Below, piece after piece: positions 1 to 6,700 of a DNA stretch of 7,119 nt (its first letter is position 1; every line of letters starts with the position of its first letter). Source of the DNA: Deltaproteobacteria bacterium (lineage in GTDB: Bacteria > Desulfobacterota > Binatia > DP-6); the NCBI GenBank assembly GCA_005879245.1, contig VBLA01000400.1, forward strand, positions 1 through 7,119. Direction: 5' to 3'. The notes below the pieces were generated by a model. That model was not told where the DNA came from and did not search any database. It saw only the letters and a list, made by a program, of their open reading frames with translations. The position numbers and the translations under genes were made by a program.

Positions 1-1020
1 GCGCTGGTGACGATGGGCTACTTCGATGAGCGCGACATCCCGTACCACTACGCGCTCGCACGGGCCTTCACCATCTGCGACCAGTATTTCTGCTCGGTGA
101 TGGGGCCGACCGATCCCAACCGCTCGTACGCCATGACCGGGACGATCGATCCGGACGGGCGGGCCGGCGGACCGCTCCTCTCGGCGTTCCCCTCGGAGCC
201 GCCGGCGATGAGCTGGACGACGATGCCCGAGCAGCTCCAGGCGCGCGGCATCTCGTGGAAGGTCTACTCTGACCCCAGCAGCACCTTCGTCGATGGCGAC
301 AACACGCTCCTCTTCTTCACGCAGTACCACACGGACCCGGTGCTCAAGGCCAACGGGATCGACCCGACCTTCGATGGCTTCGAGGCGGACGCCGCCGCGG
401 GCGACCTGCCGCAGGTCTCGTGGCTCATCGCGCCGGTCGACATCCTCGAGCACCCCGTGCAGAGCACGCCGCAGCGCGGAGCGTACGCGCTCAGCCGCGT
501 CCTCAGCGCGCTCACCGCGCGCCCCGAGGTGTGGGCACGCACGGTGCTCTTCCTCACCTACGACGAGAACGGCGGCTTCTTCGACCACGTCACGCCGCCC
601 ACGCCACCCGCGGGAACGCCGGGCGAGTACCTTACGGTGGATCCGCTGCCCGCGCTGGCCGGAGGCGTCGCCGGACCGATCGGCCTCGGCCCGCGCGTAC
701 CGACGCTCGTCATCTCACCCTTCAGCCGCGGCGGCTTCGTGTCGTCCGCCGTCTTCGATCACACCTCGTTGCTCCGTTTCCTCGAGACGCGCTTCGGCGC
801 GGAGGTCCCGAACCTGTCGGCCTGGCGGCGCGCGACCTGCGGCGACCTGACCGGCGCGCTCAACCTCGCCGCCCCCGACTTCTCGGTCCCCCGCCTGCCG
901 CACGTGCCGCGCCCGGACGACGCGGGCAATTGCCAGCACCCGCTCGCAACCTACCCCCGGCCGCGTCACCCGCCGTCGCAACCGCGGCGGCGCCCGCACC
1001 GACCGAGCGGCGTGGTCTGA
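1..1020 (+). CDS. Phosphoesterase family protein (phospholipase C / acid phosphatase type), 5'-truncated
   Basis: This is the C-terminal 339 residues of a metal-dependent phosphoesterase of the family that includes bacterial phospholipase C and AcpA-type acid phosphatases. The frame is open to the window's left edge, so the true start lies outside; the GTG at 7 is internal. Visible family signatures are the early MGY..RDIPYHYALA..FT.CD block (residues 5-27), the GPTDPNRSY block just after it, YDENGGFFDH at 187-196 (acidic and His residues of the active site), GLGPRVPTLVISPFSRGG from 228, and FDHTSLLRFLE from 252. The missing N-terminus should carry the export signal and the first metal-binding ENRSFD-type motif. 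The last 35 residues are rich in Pro and Arg, as is common in this family. It hydrolyses phosphoesters, probably outside the cytoplasm; whether the substrate is a phospholipid or a small phosphomonoester cannot be told. It converges on the CitE-like gene, with 4 bp between the two stop codons. Confidence 0.9.
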   Translation, partial: ALVTMGYFDERDIPYHYALARAFTICDQYFCSVMGPTDPNRSYAMTGTIDPDGRAGGPLLSAFPSEPPAMSWTTMPEQLQARGISWKVYSDPSSTFVDGDNTLLFFTQYHTDPVLKANGIDPTFDGFEADAAAGDLPQVSWLIAPVDILEHPVQSTPQRGAYALSRVLSALTARPEVWARTVLFLTYDENGGFFDHVTPPTPPAGTPGEYLTVDPLPALAGGVAGPIGLGPRVPTLVISPFSRGGFVSSAVFDHTSLLRFLETRFGAEVPNLSAWRRATCGDLTGALNLAAPDFSVPRLPHVPRPDDAGNCQHPLATYPRPRHPPSQPRRRPHRPSGVV

Positions 1021-1035
1021 GCGGTCACGCCTCGG
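1003..1035. terminator. Possible bidirectional hairpin spanning two convergent stop codons
   Basis: GGCGTG (1009-1014) can pair with CACGCC (1026-1031). After a two-base bulge, CCGA (1003-1006) pairs with TCGG (1032-1035). The 11-base loop contains the TGA of the phosphoesterase gene (1018-1020), and the minus-strand TGA of the CitE-like gene (1025-1027) lies at the loop edge. There is no T run on either side, so it is not a canonical intrinsic terminator. A role in ending both converging transcripts is inferred from position only. Confidence 0.3.
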
Positions 1036-1897
1036 ACGTGTCGGGCAGCGCCCCCGCCCGTCGCGCCCGCTCCAGGACGCGCCGCTGCACGGCCACCAGC
1101 GGAGCGTCGATCATCTTGCCGTCGAGGGTGAAGACGCCCCGCTCGCTCGCCCGGGCATCCTCCCAGGCGGCGATCACGCGTCGGGCGTACTCGATCTGGG
1201 CGGGCCCGGGCGTAAAGACCGCGTTGGCGATCTCGACCTGGCGGGGATGGATGCAGAGCTTCCCTTCGAAGCCCAGGTGGAGACCGCGCGCCGCGTCCTC
1301 GCGGAACCCGGCCTCGTCCTTCACCGCCAGGTGCACGGTGTCGATCGGTGCCAGGCCGCAGGCCTTCGCGGCGAGGACCAGCGCACAGCGCGCGTGGTAG
1401 ATGATCCCACGCGAGGGGTCGGCGTCCGGGAGGCCGAGCTGGAGCGCGAAGTCCGCGTGTCCGAAGCAGAGGGCCTCGATGCCCGGTGCGCAGCGCCCGA
1501 TCGCCAGGGCCTGCGCGACGCCGAGCGGGCTCTCGACCAGGAGGAGCAGCTTCGAGCCCGGTTCGCCCGCTCGTCCCCGCTCGAGGCGCTGGAGCGTCTC
1601 GACGACGCGGGTGATCTCCTCCACCCGCTCGGCCTTCGGCACCATGATGGTACGCCCGCCGCTCTCGACCACGGCCTCGAGGTCGGCGTCGCACTCGGCC
1701 GTACCGGGAGCATTGATCCGCACCGCCGCTTCCGTGACGCCAAAGCCGCCCGCACGGAGTGCGGCCGCGACGTGACGGCGGGCTTCCGCCTTCCGCGGCG
1801 GCGCCACCGCATCCTCGAGGTCAAAGATGACGGTGTCCGCGCCCGCTTCGCGTGCCCGCTCGAGCTTCCGGGGTTCGCCTCGACCATGACCCGACAC
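1025..1897 (-). CDS. HpcH/HpaI aldolase / citrate lyase beta-like protein (CitE family), 5' end disrupted
   Basis: A CoA-ester lyase of the CitE fold (TIM barrel, Mg2+-dependent cleavage or formation of malyl-, citramalyl- or citryl-type thioesters), probably cytosolic. Counting from an in-frame GTG at 1897, the family motifs are [13 protein letters not shown] (9-21), IFDLEDAV (24-31), the substrate-binding Arg in VRIN (R60), the Mg2+ ligands E122 (LLVESPLG) and D149 (FGHADF) with the family's usual 27-residue spacing, and GKLCIHPRQ (212-220). The C-terminal [19 protein letters not shown] and LDGKMIDAP blocks are intact. What is missing is the usual first strand, of the type RSLLFVPG, before PRKLE; no convincing ribosome-binding site or ATG exists in this frame, so the GTG start is only the best available. 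The gene follows a paralogue on the same strand and the two run together around 1873-1885. Substrate cannot be assigned from sequence alone. Confidence 0.85.
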   Translation of the reverse strand: MSGHGRGEPRKLERAREAGADTVIFDLEDAVAPPRKAEARRHVAAALRAGGFGVTEAAVRINAPGTAECDADLEAVVESGGRTIMVPKAERVEEITRVVETLQRLERGRAGEPGSKLLLLVESPLGVAQALAIGRCAPGIEALCFGHADFALQLGLPDADPSRGIIYHARCALVLAAKACGLAPIDTVHLAVKDEAGFREDAARGLHLGFEGKLCIHPRQVEIANAVFTPGPAQIEYARRVIAAWEDARASERGVFTLDGKMIDAPLVAVQRRVLERARRAGALPDTSEA

Positions 1898-2871
1898 TGC
1901 TTGAAGGTGGCGTCGTCCTGCATCTTGCCGTCGATCATCACCGCACCGGTGCCGTCGCCCATGGCGGCGATGACCTTCTTGGCCCACAGCACCTCGGCGG
2001 CCGGCGGGCTGAAGACCCGCCGGGCGATGTCGATCTGCACGGGGTGGAGGCTCCACGCCCCGACGCAGCCCATGAGGAACGCGTTGCGGAACTGGTCCTC
2101 GCACGCGACCGTGTCTTTGATGTCGCCGAAGGGACCGTAGTAGGGCAGGATGCCGTGACTGGTGCAGGCATCGACCATTCGGCCCATGGTGTAATGCCAG
2201 AGATCCTGCTGGGCCGTCGGGCGCGGCGCGTTCTCGTCGGTCGGATCCGGGTCGGCGCGCACCAGGTAGCCGGGGTGCCCGCCCCCCACCCGCGTCGTCT
2301 TCATGCGGCGGGAGGCCGCGAGGTCGGCGGGCCCGAGCGACAGGCCCTGCATGCGCGGGCTGGCGCCGCAGATCTCCTCCACGTTGGCGACGCCGGTGGG
2401 CGTCTCCAGGATCGCGTGCACCAGGAGCGGCCGCTGCAGCTTCGCCTTGGCCTCCAGCTGCGCCAGCAAGCGGTCGACGTAGTGGATGTCCCAGGCTCCC
2501 TCGACCTTCGGGATCATGACGACTTCGAGTCGGTCCCCGATCGCGGTCACCACCTCGGTGAGGTCGTCCAGGACCCAGGGCGAATCCAGGCTGTTCACGC
2601 GGGTCCATAGCTGGCATTTGCCGAAGTCCGTCTCCCTGGCGATCCTGATGAGCCCCCTCCGTGCCTCCACCTTCCGGTCCGCGGCGATGGCATCCTCGAG
2701 GTTGCCGAGCAGGACGTCGCACTGCCGGGCGAGGTCCGGAACCCGCGCTGCCATCTTCGGATTGGACGGATCGAAGAAATGGATCATGCGGGAGGGCTTG
2801 AACGGAATCTCCCGAACGGGAGCCGGGGCCCCGATGGCCAGGGGCCGGAAGAAATCTCGCGCGCTGCGCAT
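1873..2871 (-). CDS. Malyl-CoA lyase-like HpcH/HpaI aldolase family protein, 3' end disrupted
   Basis: A second CitE-superfamily CoA-ester lyase, closer in style to bacterial malyl-CoA / beta-methylmalyl-CoA lyases: it has their [28 protein letters not shown] and [13 protein letters not shown] blocks. From the ATG at 2871 it gives 333 recognisable residues. Key residues are NLEDAI (57-62), R91, the Mg2+ ligands E156 and D183 (27 apart, as in malyl-CoA lyases) and LHPVQI (275-280). The last clear family block is [10 protein letters not shown] (323-332). Relatives normally carry a further ten to twenty residues and then stop, but here the frame stays open without a stop across the next gene down to about 1321, reading antisense-like low-complexity sequence. 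So its natural 3' end has been lost, or a base is missing from the read. An alternative start is ATG 2787 (MIHFFDPS). No clear Shine-Dalgarno precedes 2871. It is divergent from the YfhO-like gene, 48 bp away. Confidence 0.85.
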
Positions 2872-2876
2872 GGCCG

Positions 2877-2906
2877 AGAGTACTGTTTCCGCCCGCCGGT
2901 TTTCAA
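2877..2906 (-). promoter_or_regulatory. Possible sigma70-like, leaderless promoter for the malyl-CoA lyase-like gene
   Basis: On the minus strand TTGAAA (2906-2901) is followed after 18 bases by TACTCT (2882-2877), which matches TATAAT at only three positions. The -10 element would lie five bases before the ATG at 2871, so the transcript would start at or next to the start codon. That would fit the absence of a Shine-Dalgarno sequence there. The -10 is weak, and the 48-bp divergent region must also serve the YfhO-like gene, for which I see no convincing promoter or ribosome-binding site. Confidence 0.25.
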
Positions 2907-2919
2907 CCCGCGTGACTCC

Positions 2920-4317
2920 ATGATGTCGGGATCTGCGGGCACCGTTCGCACTCGCCACCGCATCGCCCTCGCCGCGCTGATGCTCACCGTGGCCGCCGTC
3001 TTCTGGCGCCATCTGCTGAGCGCCGACGTGCTCTTCTATCGCGACATCTCCTACATCCACTTCGCGCGGGCGGTGGAGCTCCGCACCATCGTCCGCTCCG
3101 GGGCGGTCCCGCTGTGGAATCCCTTCGAGCACTTCGGCGAGCCGGTGGCCGCCAATCCGAACTATCTGCTCTTCTACCCGACCACCTGGCTGGCCTGGGT
3201 CCTGCCGGTGACCTACGGCTTCAAGCTCCACTACGTCCTCCACTTCTTCGCCCTGGCAGCCGGCTCCTTCCAGCTCGCGCGGCGCGCGGGACTCGGTCCG
3301 CTCGCCTGCTACGCCGCCGGGGCCCTCTTCGTCTTCAGCGGGCCCGTGATGTCGCTCGGGAACTTCGCCAATTTCCTGCCCGCCGCCGCCTGGATGCCTT
3401 TCGCCATCCTCGCCACCGATCGTCTGATGCGCCGGGGCGGAGTCGGCGCGGCGGCGCTGTGCGGGGCGTGCTTCGCCGCCCAGATCTTCGCCGGAGAGCC
3501 GCTCACCAGCATCGCCACCGTGTTGCTGGCGCTGGGCTGGAGCCTCACCTTCCACGGGGACCGGCGCGCTGGTCCTCTGGCGCGGGCGAATCGGGTGGTC
3601 GTCGGCCGGCTGCTCGGCAGTCTCGTCCTGGCAGCGGGATTCTCCGCCGTGCAGGTGCTACCGGCGCTGTGGCACGCCCGACACACCGAGCGCGCGCAGT
3701 TCTCCTACGAGAGCACCTTCGTCTGGTCACTCCATCCCCTGCGGCTCCTGGAGGTCCTCATCCCCGGCCTCTGGGGCAATCCGGTGACGCCGCCGCCGCA
3801 GCCGTGGGGCGGCCTCGAAGGGCGCGACCCCTTCCTCCTCTCCGTCGCTCTCGGAATCGCGCCGCTCGCGTTCGCGCTGCTCGCGATCCTCGCGCGCGCG
3901 ACCTCCTCATCCGTCGCGCGGGGCGCGACCCGCTTCTGGACGCTGGCCACCGTCGCGGCGTTCGTACTGGCGCTCGGTCGCCACACTCCGCTCTCCTACG
4001 TCTTCTACTACGCGCTGCCGCTCTTCCGCGTGGTGCGCTTCCCGAGCAAGTTCATGGTGGCGGCCGCACTGGGCGTTGCGCAGCTCGCGGCCATCGGCGT
4101 CGAGGATCTGGCGGAGGCCGCGGGTGGAGGCGCCGATCGCCCGTCACGTGCCCGGCGCTGGCTGAGCCTCGCGCTCCTCGCCCTCGGGGTCCTCTGGCTC
4201 GTCGTCTGGATCCTCGTGCTCGCATGGCCCGCACCGCGGACAGCTGGCTGCTCGCGGCGGTCCCTGCCCACCTGCCCTACGTCGTGGGGACGACCCTCCT
4301 CCTGGCAGCCGTGGTGA
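2920..4317 (+). CDS. YfhO-like multi-spanning membrane protein, N-terminal part (frameshifted gene)
   Basis: N-terminal membrane part of a YfhO-like protein, a large GT-C-style family thought to transfer sugars from lipid carriers to envelope polymers. Starting at ATG 2920 (or the adjacent ATG 2923), a basic stretch (RTRHR, 10-14) precedes the first membrane segment (about 15-32). The family's extracytoplasmic block follows: YRDIS (40-44) and then [21 protein letters not shown] (60-80). Many further hydrophobic segments follow, with AGEPLTS (191-197) between them and [14 protein letters not shown] near the end. The correct reading ends close to 4230, after [12 protein letters not shown]; the remaining residues up to the TGA at 4317 ([11 protein letters not shown] and on) look like out-of-frame sequence. 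The rest of the protein continues one frame over. Inserting one C in the CCC run at 4228-4230 would join the halves into about 805 residues, the normal family size. No good Shine-Dalgarno precedes the start. Confidence 0.8.
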   Translation: MMSGSAGTVRTRHRIALAALMLTVAAVFWRHLLSADVLFYRDISYIHFARAVELRTIVRSGAVPLWNPFEHFGEPVAANPNYLLFYPTTWLAWVLPVTYGFKLHYVLHFFALAAGSFQLARRAGLGPLACYAAGALFVFSGPVMSLGNFANFLPAAAWMPFAILATDRLMRRGGVGAAALCGACFAAQIFAGEPLTSIATVLLALGWSLTFHGDRRAGPLARANRVVVGRLLGSLVLAAGFSAVQVLPALWHARHTERAQFSYESTFVWSLHPLRLLEVLIPGLWGNPVTPPPQPWGGLEGRDPFLLSVALGIAPLAFALLAILARATSSSVARGATRFWTLATVAAFVLALGRHTPLSYVFYYALPLFRVVRFPSKFMVAAALGVAQLAAIGVEDLAEAAGGGADRPSRARRWLSLALLALGVLWLVVWILVLAWPAPRTAGCSRRSLPTCPTSWGRPSSWQPW

Positions 4318-5339
4318 GCGGCGCCACGCCGCGCCCCCTGGCCGGCCCGGCACTCCTGGTCGCCGTGGTGGCGGGTATCGCGCCGCTCGTCTTCGCCCAC
4401 ACCTCCCTCGACCCGCTCGCCGATCGACGCTACTTCGCGACCACACCGCCGGTGCTGAGCTATCTGGAATCGGCCCGGCCGCCGCTCCGCATCTTCGCCG
4501 AGCCCCTGGTGAACCTCCCCGGGCTCCCGCCCGTCGCGCTCCAGGTGGATCTCCGGCAGGTGGATTTCCTGCCCCCCGCCGCGCACGCGTTCTACATCCA
4601 GCGCCTCAGCCTGGGAGTAGCGGCCGGTCTCCTCGGCATCGAGAGCACCTTCACGGCCGACATCGAACGCTTGTTGCTCTCGCCGCAGCACCTCGTGAAC
4701 AGCCTCGTGTGCGAGCAGGGCGTCTTCGGCGATCCGCTGGCGCGTCTGCTCCGCGTCTCGAGCGTGGACTACGCCCTGCTGCGCCGCTGGCCGCCGGGCG
4801 ACGGTCTGGAGCCGGTCGGCGTCGCTCCCAACGCGACCACGCTGCCGGTCCAGGTGTATCGCGTTCGCGACTCCCTTCCGCGCGTGCACCTGGCGGCCGA
4901 AGCGGTCTTCCTCCCCGTCGGAGAGCCGACGATCGAGCGGCTTCTCTCACCCGGGTTCGACCCCGTGCGGCAGGTCGTGCTCGAGCCACGGACGACGGCG
5001 CCGGCGTCCACGCCCGAGCCGCTCACCGGCCAAGCGACGCTGCTCTCGCGCGACGCGCTCAGGGTGGAGGTGGCGGCCACGACCTCGGCCCCGTCGTACC
5101 TGGTGCTCACGGACAGCTACACCCCGGACTGGCAGGTCGAGGTGAACGGCCACCGGGGGGAGCTCCTGCGCGCCGACCAGATGTTCCGCGGCGTCGCACT
5201 CCCGCCCGGCAGCCACCGGGTGATCTTCCGCTACCGCCCGCCTTCGGTGCTCTGGGGGGCCGCGATCAGCCTGGCGACGGCACTTGCCGTCGCCGCGTTC
5301 AGAGTTTTCCGAGGACGGCCTCGCAACTCGACACGTTGA
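4224..5339 (+). CDS. YfhO-like membrane protein, C-terminal part (frameshifted gene)
   Basis: Continuation of the YfhO-like protein in the next frame. An in-frame ATG at 4224 exists, but it falls in the middle of the expected protein, has no evident ribosome-binding site and is probably not a true start. Visible parts are two membrane segments ([16 protein letters not shown] and ALLVAVVAGIAPLVF), a long extracytoplasmic region, and the typical C-terminal beta domain with VLTDSYTPDWQVEVNG, then LLRADQMFRGVALPPGSHRV and FRYRP (about 5100-5240). A final membrane helix (SVLWGAAISLATALAVAAF) and a basic tail follow. These C-terminal motifs closely follow the WxVxVDG...RANxxFRGVxVPxGxHxVxFxYxP pattern of YfhO-type proteins, which supports one gene of about 805 residues. 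The last 41 bp overlap the 3' end of the convergent peroxiredoxin gene. Confidence 0.8.
   Translation: MARTADSWLLAAVPAHLPYVVGTTLLLAAVVSGATPRPLAGPALLVAVVAGIAPLVFAHTSLDPLADRRYFATTPPVLSYLESARPPLRIFAEPLVNLPGLPPVALQVDLRQVDFLPPAAHAFYIQRLSLGVAAGLLGIESTFTADIERLLLSPQHLVNSLVCEQGVFGDPLARLLRVSSVDYALLRRWPPGDGLEPVGVAPNATTLPVQVYRVRDSLPRVHLAAEAVFLPVGEPTIERLLSPGFDPVRQVVLEPRTTAPASTPEPLTGQATLLSRDALRVEVAATTSAPSYLVLTDSYTPDWQVEVNGHRGELLRADQMFRGVALPPGSHRVIFRYRPPSVLWGAAISLATALAVAAFRVFRGRPRNSTR
5273..5294 (-). terminator. Hairpin just downstream of the peroxiredoxin stop
   Basis: GGCGACGGC (5273-5281) and GCCGTCGCC (5286-5294) form a perfect 9-bp stem with loop ACTT. On the minus strand it begins four bases after the peroxiredoxin stop codon (5301-5299), inside the coding sequence of the last membrane helix of the YfhO-like gene. 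There is no T run after it, so termination is inferred from its strength and position; Ala codon usage in that helix could also create it by chance. Confidence 0.4.
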
Positions 5340-5784
5340 GCCCACCCCCGGGCTCGACGTGCAGCTGCTCGACCTTCCCATCCTTCACCACCATGGCGTA
5401 GCGCTGGGAGCGCTTGCCCATGCCGAAGCCGCCCGCGTCCAGCTCGAGACCGACCGCCCGCGTGAACTCGCCGTTGCCATCGGCCAGCATGCGGACCTTG
5501 CCGCCCGCTCCCTGGGCCTTCCCCCACGCGTCCATCACGAACGCGTCGTTCACGGACAGGCACACGACCTCGTCGACGCCCTTGGCCTTCACGTTCTGCG
5601 CCCCGGACACGAAGCCGGGCAGATGCTTCATCGAGCAGGTGGGCGTGAACGCCCCCGGCACCGCGAAGAGGACGACGCGTTTCCCCCTGAAGATGTCCCC
5701 GACGCTCACGTCCCGCGGGCCGGTCTCGCCCATCTCCTTCAGCTTGACGTCCAGCGGAAGACTCTCGCCAACCTTGATCGCCAT
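5299..5784 (-). CDS. Peroxiredoxin, PrxV (Prx5) type
   Basis: A 161-residue thiol peroxidase that reduces hydrogen peroxide, alkyl hydroperoxides or peroxynitrite, presumably cytosolic since no signal peptide is present. The active-site motif PGAFTPTC (43-50) supplies P43, T47 and the peroxidatic C50; the conserved Arg is in QRYAMVV (R128). Cysteines C50, C75 and C154 sit three positions beyond those of human PRDX5 (47, 72, 151), so C154 is the likely resolving cysteine of an atypical 2-Cys mechanism. Other family blocks are KHLPGF (53-58), VVCLSVND (73-80) and a VEPGGGLN-type C-terminus. The start at 5784 is fixed by a strong Shine-Dalgarno, AAGGAGGGG, with 9 bases between AGGAGG and the ATG. 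It lies 34 bp downstream of the DsbA-like gene on the same strand, probably in one operon. Its reductant (thioredoxin, glutaredoxin or a fused partner) is not visible here. Confidence 0.93.
   Translation of the reverse strand: MAIKVGESLPLDVKLKEMGETGPRDVSVGDIFRGKRVVLFAVPGAFTPTCSMKHLPGFVSGAQNVKAKGVDEVVCLSVNDAFVMDAWGKAQGAGGKVRMLADGNGEFTRAVGLELDAGGFGMGKRSQRYAMVVKDGKVEQLHVEPGGGLNVSSCEAVLGKL
5332..5361 (+). terminator. Hairpin over the stop codon of the YfhO-like gene
   Basis: CACGTTGAGCCC (5332-5343) pairs with GGGCTCGACGTG (5350-5361) through 12 positions with a six-base loop. The only non-Watson-Crick position is U5337 with G5356. This is a permitted wobble in the plus-strand RNA but an A-C mismatch in the minus-strand RNA, so the fold favours the YfhO-like transcript. 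The stop TGA (5337-5339) is inside the stem. The hairpin lies within the peroxiredoxin coding sequence, at its VEPGGGLN region. No T run follows. Confidence 0.45.
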
Positions 5785-5791
5785 GTGTTAG

Positions 5792-5821
5792 CCCCTCCTT
5801 CCTGCTACCGAACTCCTGCTA
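5792..5821 (-). promoter_or_regulatory. Gap between DsbA-like and peroxiredoxin genes: Shine-Dalgarno and 8-bp direct repeat
   Basis: The minus strand carries TAGCAGGA twice (5821-5814 and 5807-5800), 14 bases apart. The first copy includes the TAG stop of the DsbA-like gene and the second runs directly into the peroxiredoxin Shine-Dalgarno AAGGAGGGG (5800-5792). The strong ribosome-binding site allows independent translation of the second gene. No promoter or terminator is apparent in the gap, consistent with cotranscription. Confidence 0.6.
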
Positions 5822-6550
5822 GCTCTTCGCCTTGATCGCGTCGTCGATCATCTGCTTGAAGCCGTCGAAGGAACGGTTCATGAGCCGCTTCCCGTTGACG
5901 AAGAACGTCGGCGTTCCCTGGACGTCGGCGGAGCGCCCCTCGGTCATCTCCGTGTCGATCTGCTGCTGGACGTCCGGGGCCTCCTTGTCCTTCTCCCACC
6001 GGGTCACGTCCAGGCCCACCTTGCCGGCATACTCCTTCAACTTGTCGCCAGCCAGGTCACGCGAGTTCTCGAAGAGCGCGTCGTGCATCTCCCAGTACTT
6101 CCCCTGCTTGGCCGCGGCGAGCGCCGCCTTCGCGGCAGGCAGAGCGTTCGGGTGCATGGTCGCCGGGAGCGGGAACTGCTTGAAGACGTAGTTCACGTCG
6201 CTCGGATATGCCTTCAGCACCTGATCCACGAGGGGTGCCGACTGGGCACAGAAGGGGCACTGGTAGTCGGCCCACTCGACGATCGTCACCTTCGCGGCCT
6301 TCGGCCCCCGGACCGGCGAGCTGCCCACGCTGATCGCATAGACCTTGTTCGGGTCGAGCTGGGGTCGCGCTCCCGCGGCCGCCGGGGCCGCCTTGATCTG
6401 ATCGACCGACTTGCTGAGCGCGTCGACCTTGCCGCGGATGTCGGCGACGCCCTTCTTGATCTCCTCGATGTCGGACGGGCTCGCGCCGCAGCCCGCGATG
6501 ATCGCGAGCGCGAGCGTGGCCGCGCCGGTTCGGATTACTATCTTACCCAT
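5819..6550 (-). CDS. DsbA-family thiol-disulfide lipoprotein with N-terminal coiled coil
   Basis: A 243-residue thioredoxin-fold protein of the DsbA/DsbG type that forms, breaks or reshuffles disulfides in exported proteins. Starting at ATG 6550, residues 1-20 form a lipoprotein signal peptide with lipobox IAGC, so C21 should be lipidated and the protein membrane-anchored facing the periplasm. Residues about 27-52 (IEEIKKGVADIRGKVDALSKS...) have heptad spacing of I/V/L and are likely a short coiled coil, followed by an Ala/Pro linker. The catalytic domain has VEWADYQCPFC with the redox pair C98 and C101 and the cis-Pro loop GTPT (212-215). The helical insert, KQFPLP and HPNALPAAKAALAA match DsbA-family proteins. 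The start is supported by the Shine-Dalgarno AGGGGG five bases upstream and by the signal peptide; the frame stays open to 6742, but that extension has no protein-like features. It precedes the peroxiredoxin gene and is probably cotranscribed with it. Confidence 0.92.
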   Translation of the reverse strand: MGKIVIRTGAATLALAIIAGCGASPSDIEEIKKGVADIRGKVDALSKSVDQIKAAPAAAGARPQLDPNKVYAISVGSSPVRGPKAAKVTIVEWADYQCPFCAQSAPLVDQVLKAYPSDVNYVFKQFPLPATMHPNALPAAKAALAAAKQGKYWEMHDALFENSRDLAGDKLKEYAGKVGLDVTRWEKDKEAPDVQQQIDTEMTEGRSADVQGTPTFFVNGKRLMNRSFDGFKQMIDDAIKAKS

Positions 6551-6648
6551 CTCATCCCCCCTGGCGGCCCGTACGAGCCGCCGTTCGTCATCAGGTTCGA
6601 CAATCCCTGCTCGGACACGTGATCGAGCCCTCGCCCTCAGGTGAAACC

Positions 6649-6685
6649 CGTGCCGCCGGAACGGCGGCACGCAGAGCCTGCGTGC
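6649..6685 (-). promoter_or_regulatory. Two mutually exclusive hairpins in the leader of the DsbA-like gene
   Basis: Stem 1 pairs CGTGCCGCCG (6649-6658) with CGGCGGCACG (6662-6671), ten perfect base pairs around a GAA loop. Stem 2 pairs GCACGCAG (6667-6674) with CTGCGTGC (6678-6685), eight perfect base pairs around an AGC loop. The two stems share bases 6667-6671, so they cannot form fully at the same time. They lie within about the first 50 bases of the transcript predicted from the promoter at 6701-6729. No T run follows the final stem, so an attenuator is only one option; RNA stability control or termination of cytochrome read-through are others. Confidence 0.45.
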
Positions 6686-6700
6686 AACATCAAGCAATAA

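Noticed and set aside
420..1400. Long plus-strand open frame over the phosphoesterase end and the CitE-like gene
   Set aside because: The translation is Arg/Ala-rich low complexity, antiparallel or out of phase with two recognisable genes.
1247..2610. Plus-strand open frames antisense to the two lyases
   Set aside because: They have no recognisable motifs and no ribosome-binding site; the minus strand encodes conserved catalytic residues across this whole span.
1321..2871. Continuous minus-strand open frame through both lyases
   Set aside because: Past about 1873 the translation is Arg/Ser-rich and lacks family motifs, while the adjacent frame carries clear CitE motifs. The open frame is a GC-rich shadow, not one long protein.
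4224..4240. Programmed ribosomal frameshift in the YfhO-like gene
   Set aside because: No X XXY YYZ slippery heptamer with a downstream pseudoknot was evident, and the family does not use one. A missing base is simpler.
5800..5821. TAGCAGGA direct repeat as an insertion-site or operator repeat
   Set aside because: It is only two 8-bp copies, which overlap a stop codon and lead into a Shine-Dalgarno. There is no mobile element nearby and chance is sufficient.
6616..6621. CACGTG palindrome as a regulator-binding site
   Set aside because: A six-base palindrome is expected by chance in a GC-rich intergenic region, and no second copy or half-site context supports it.
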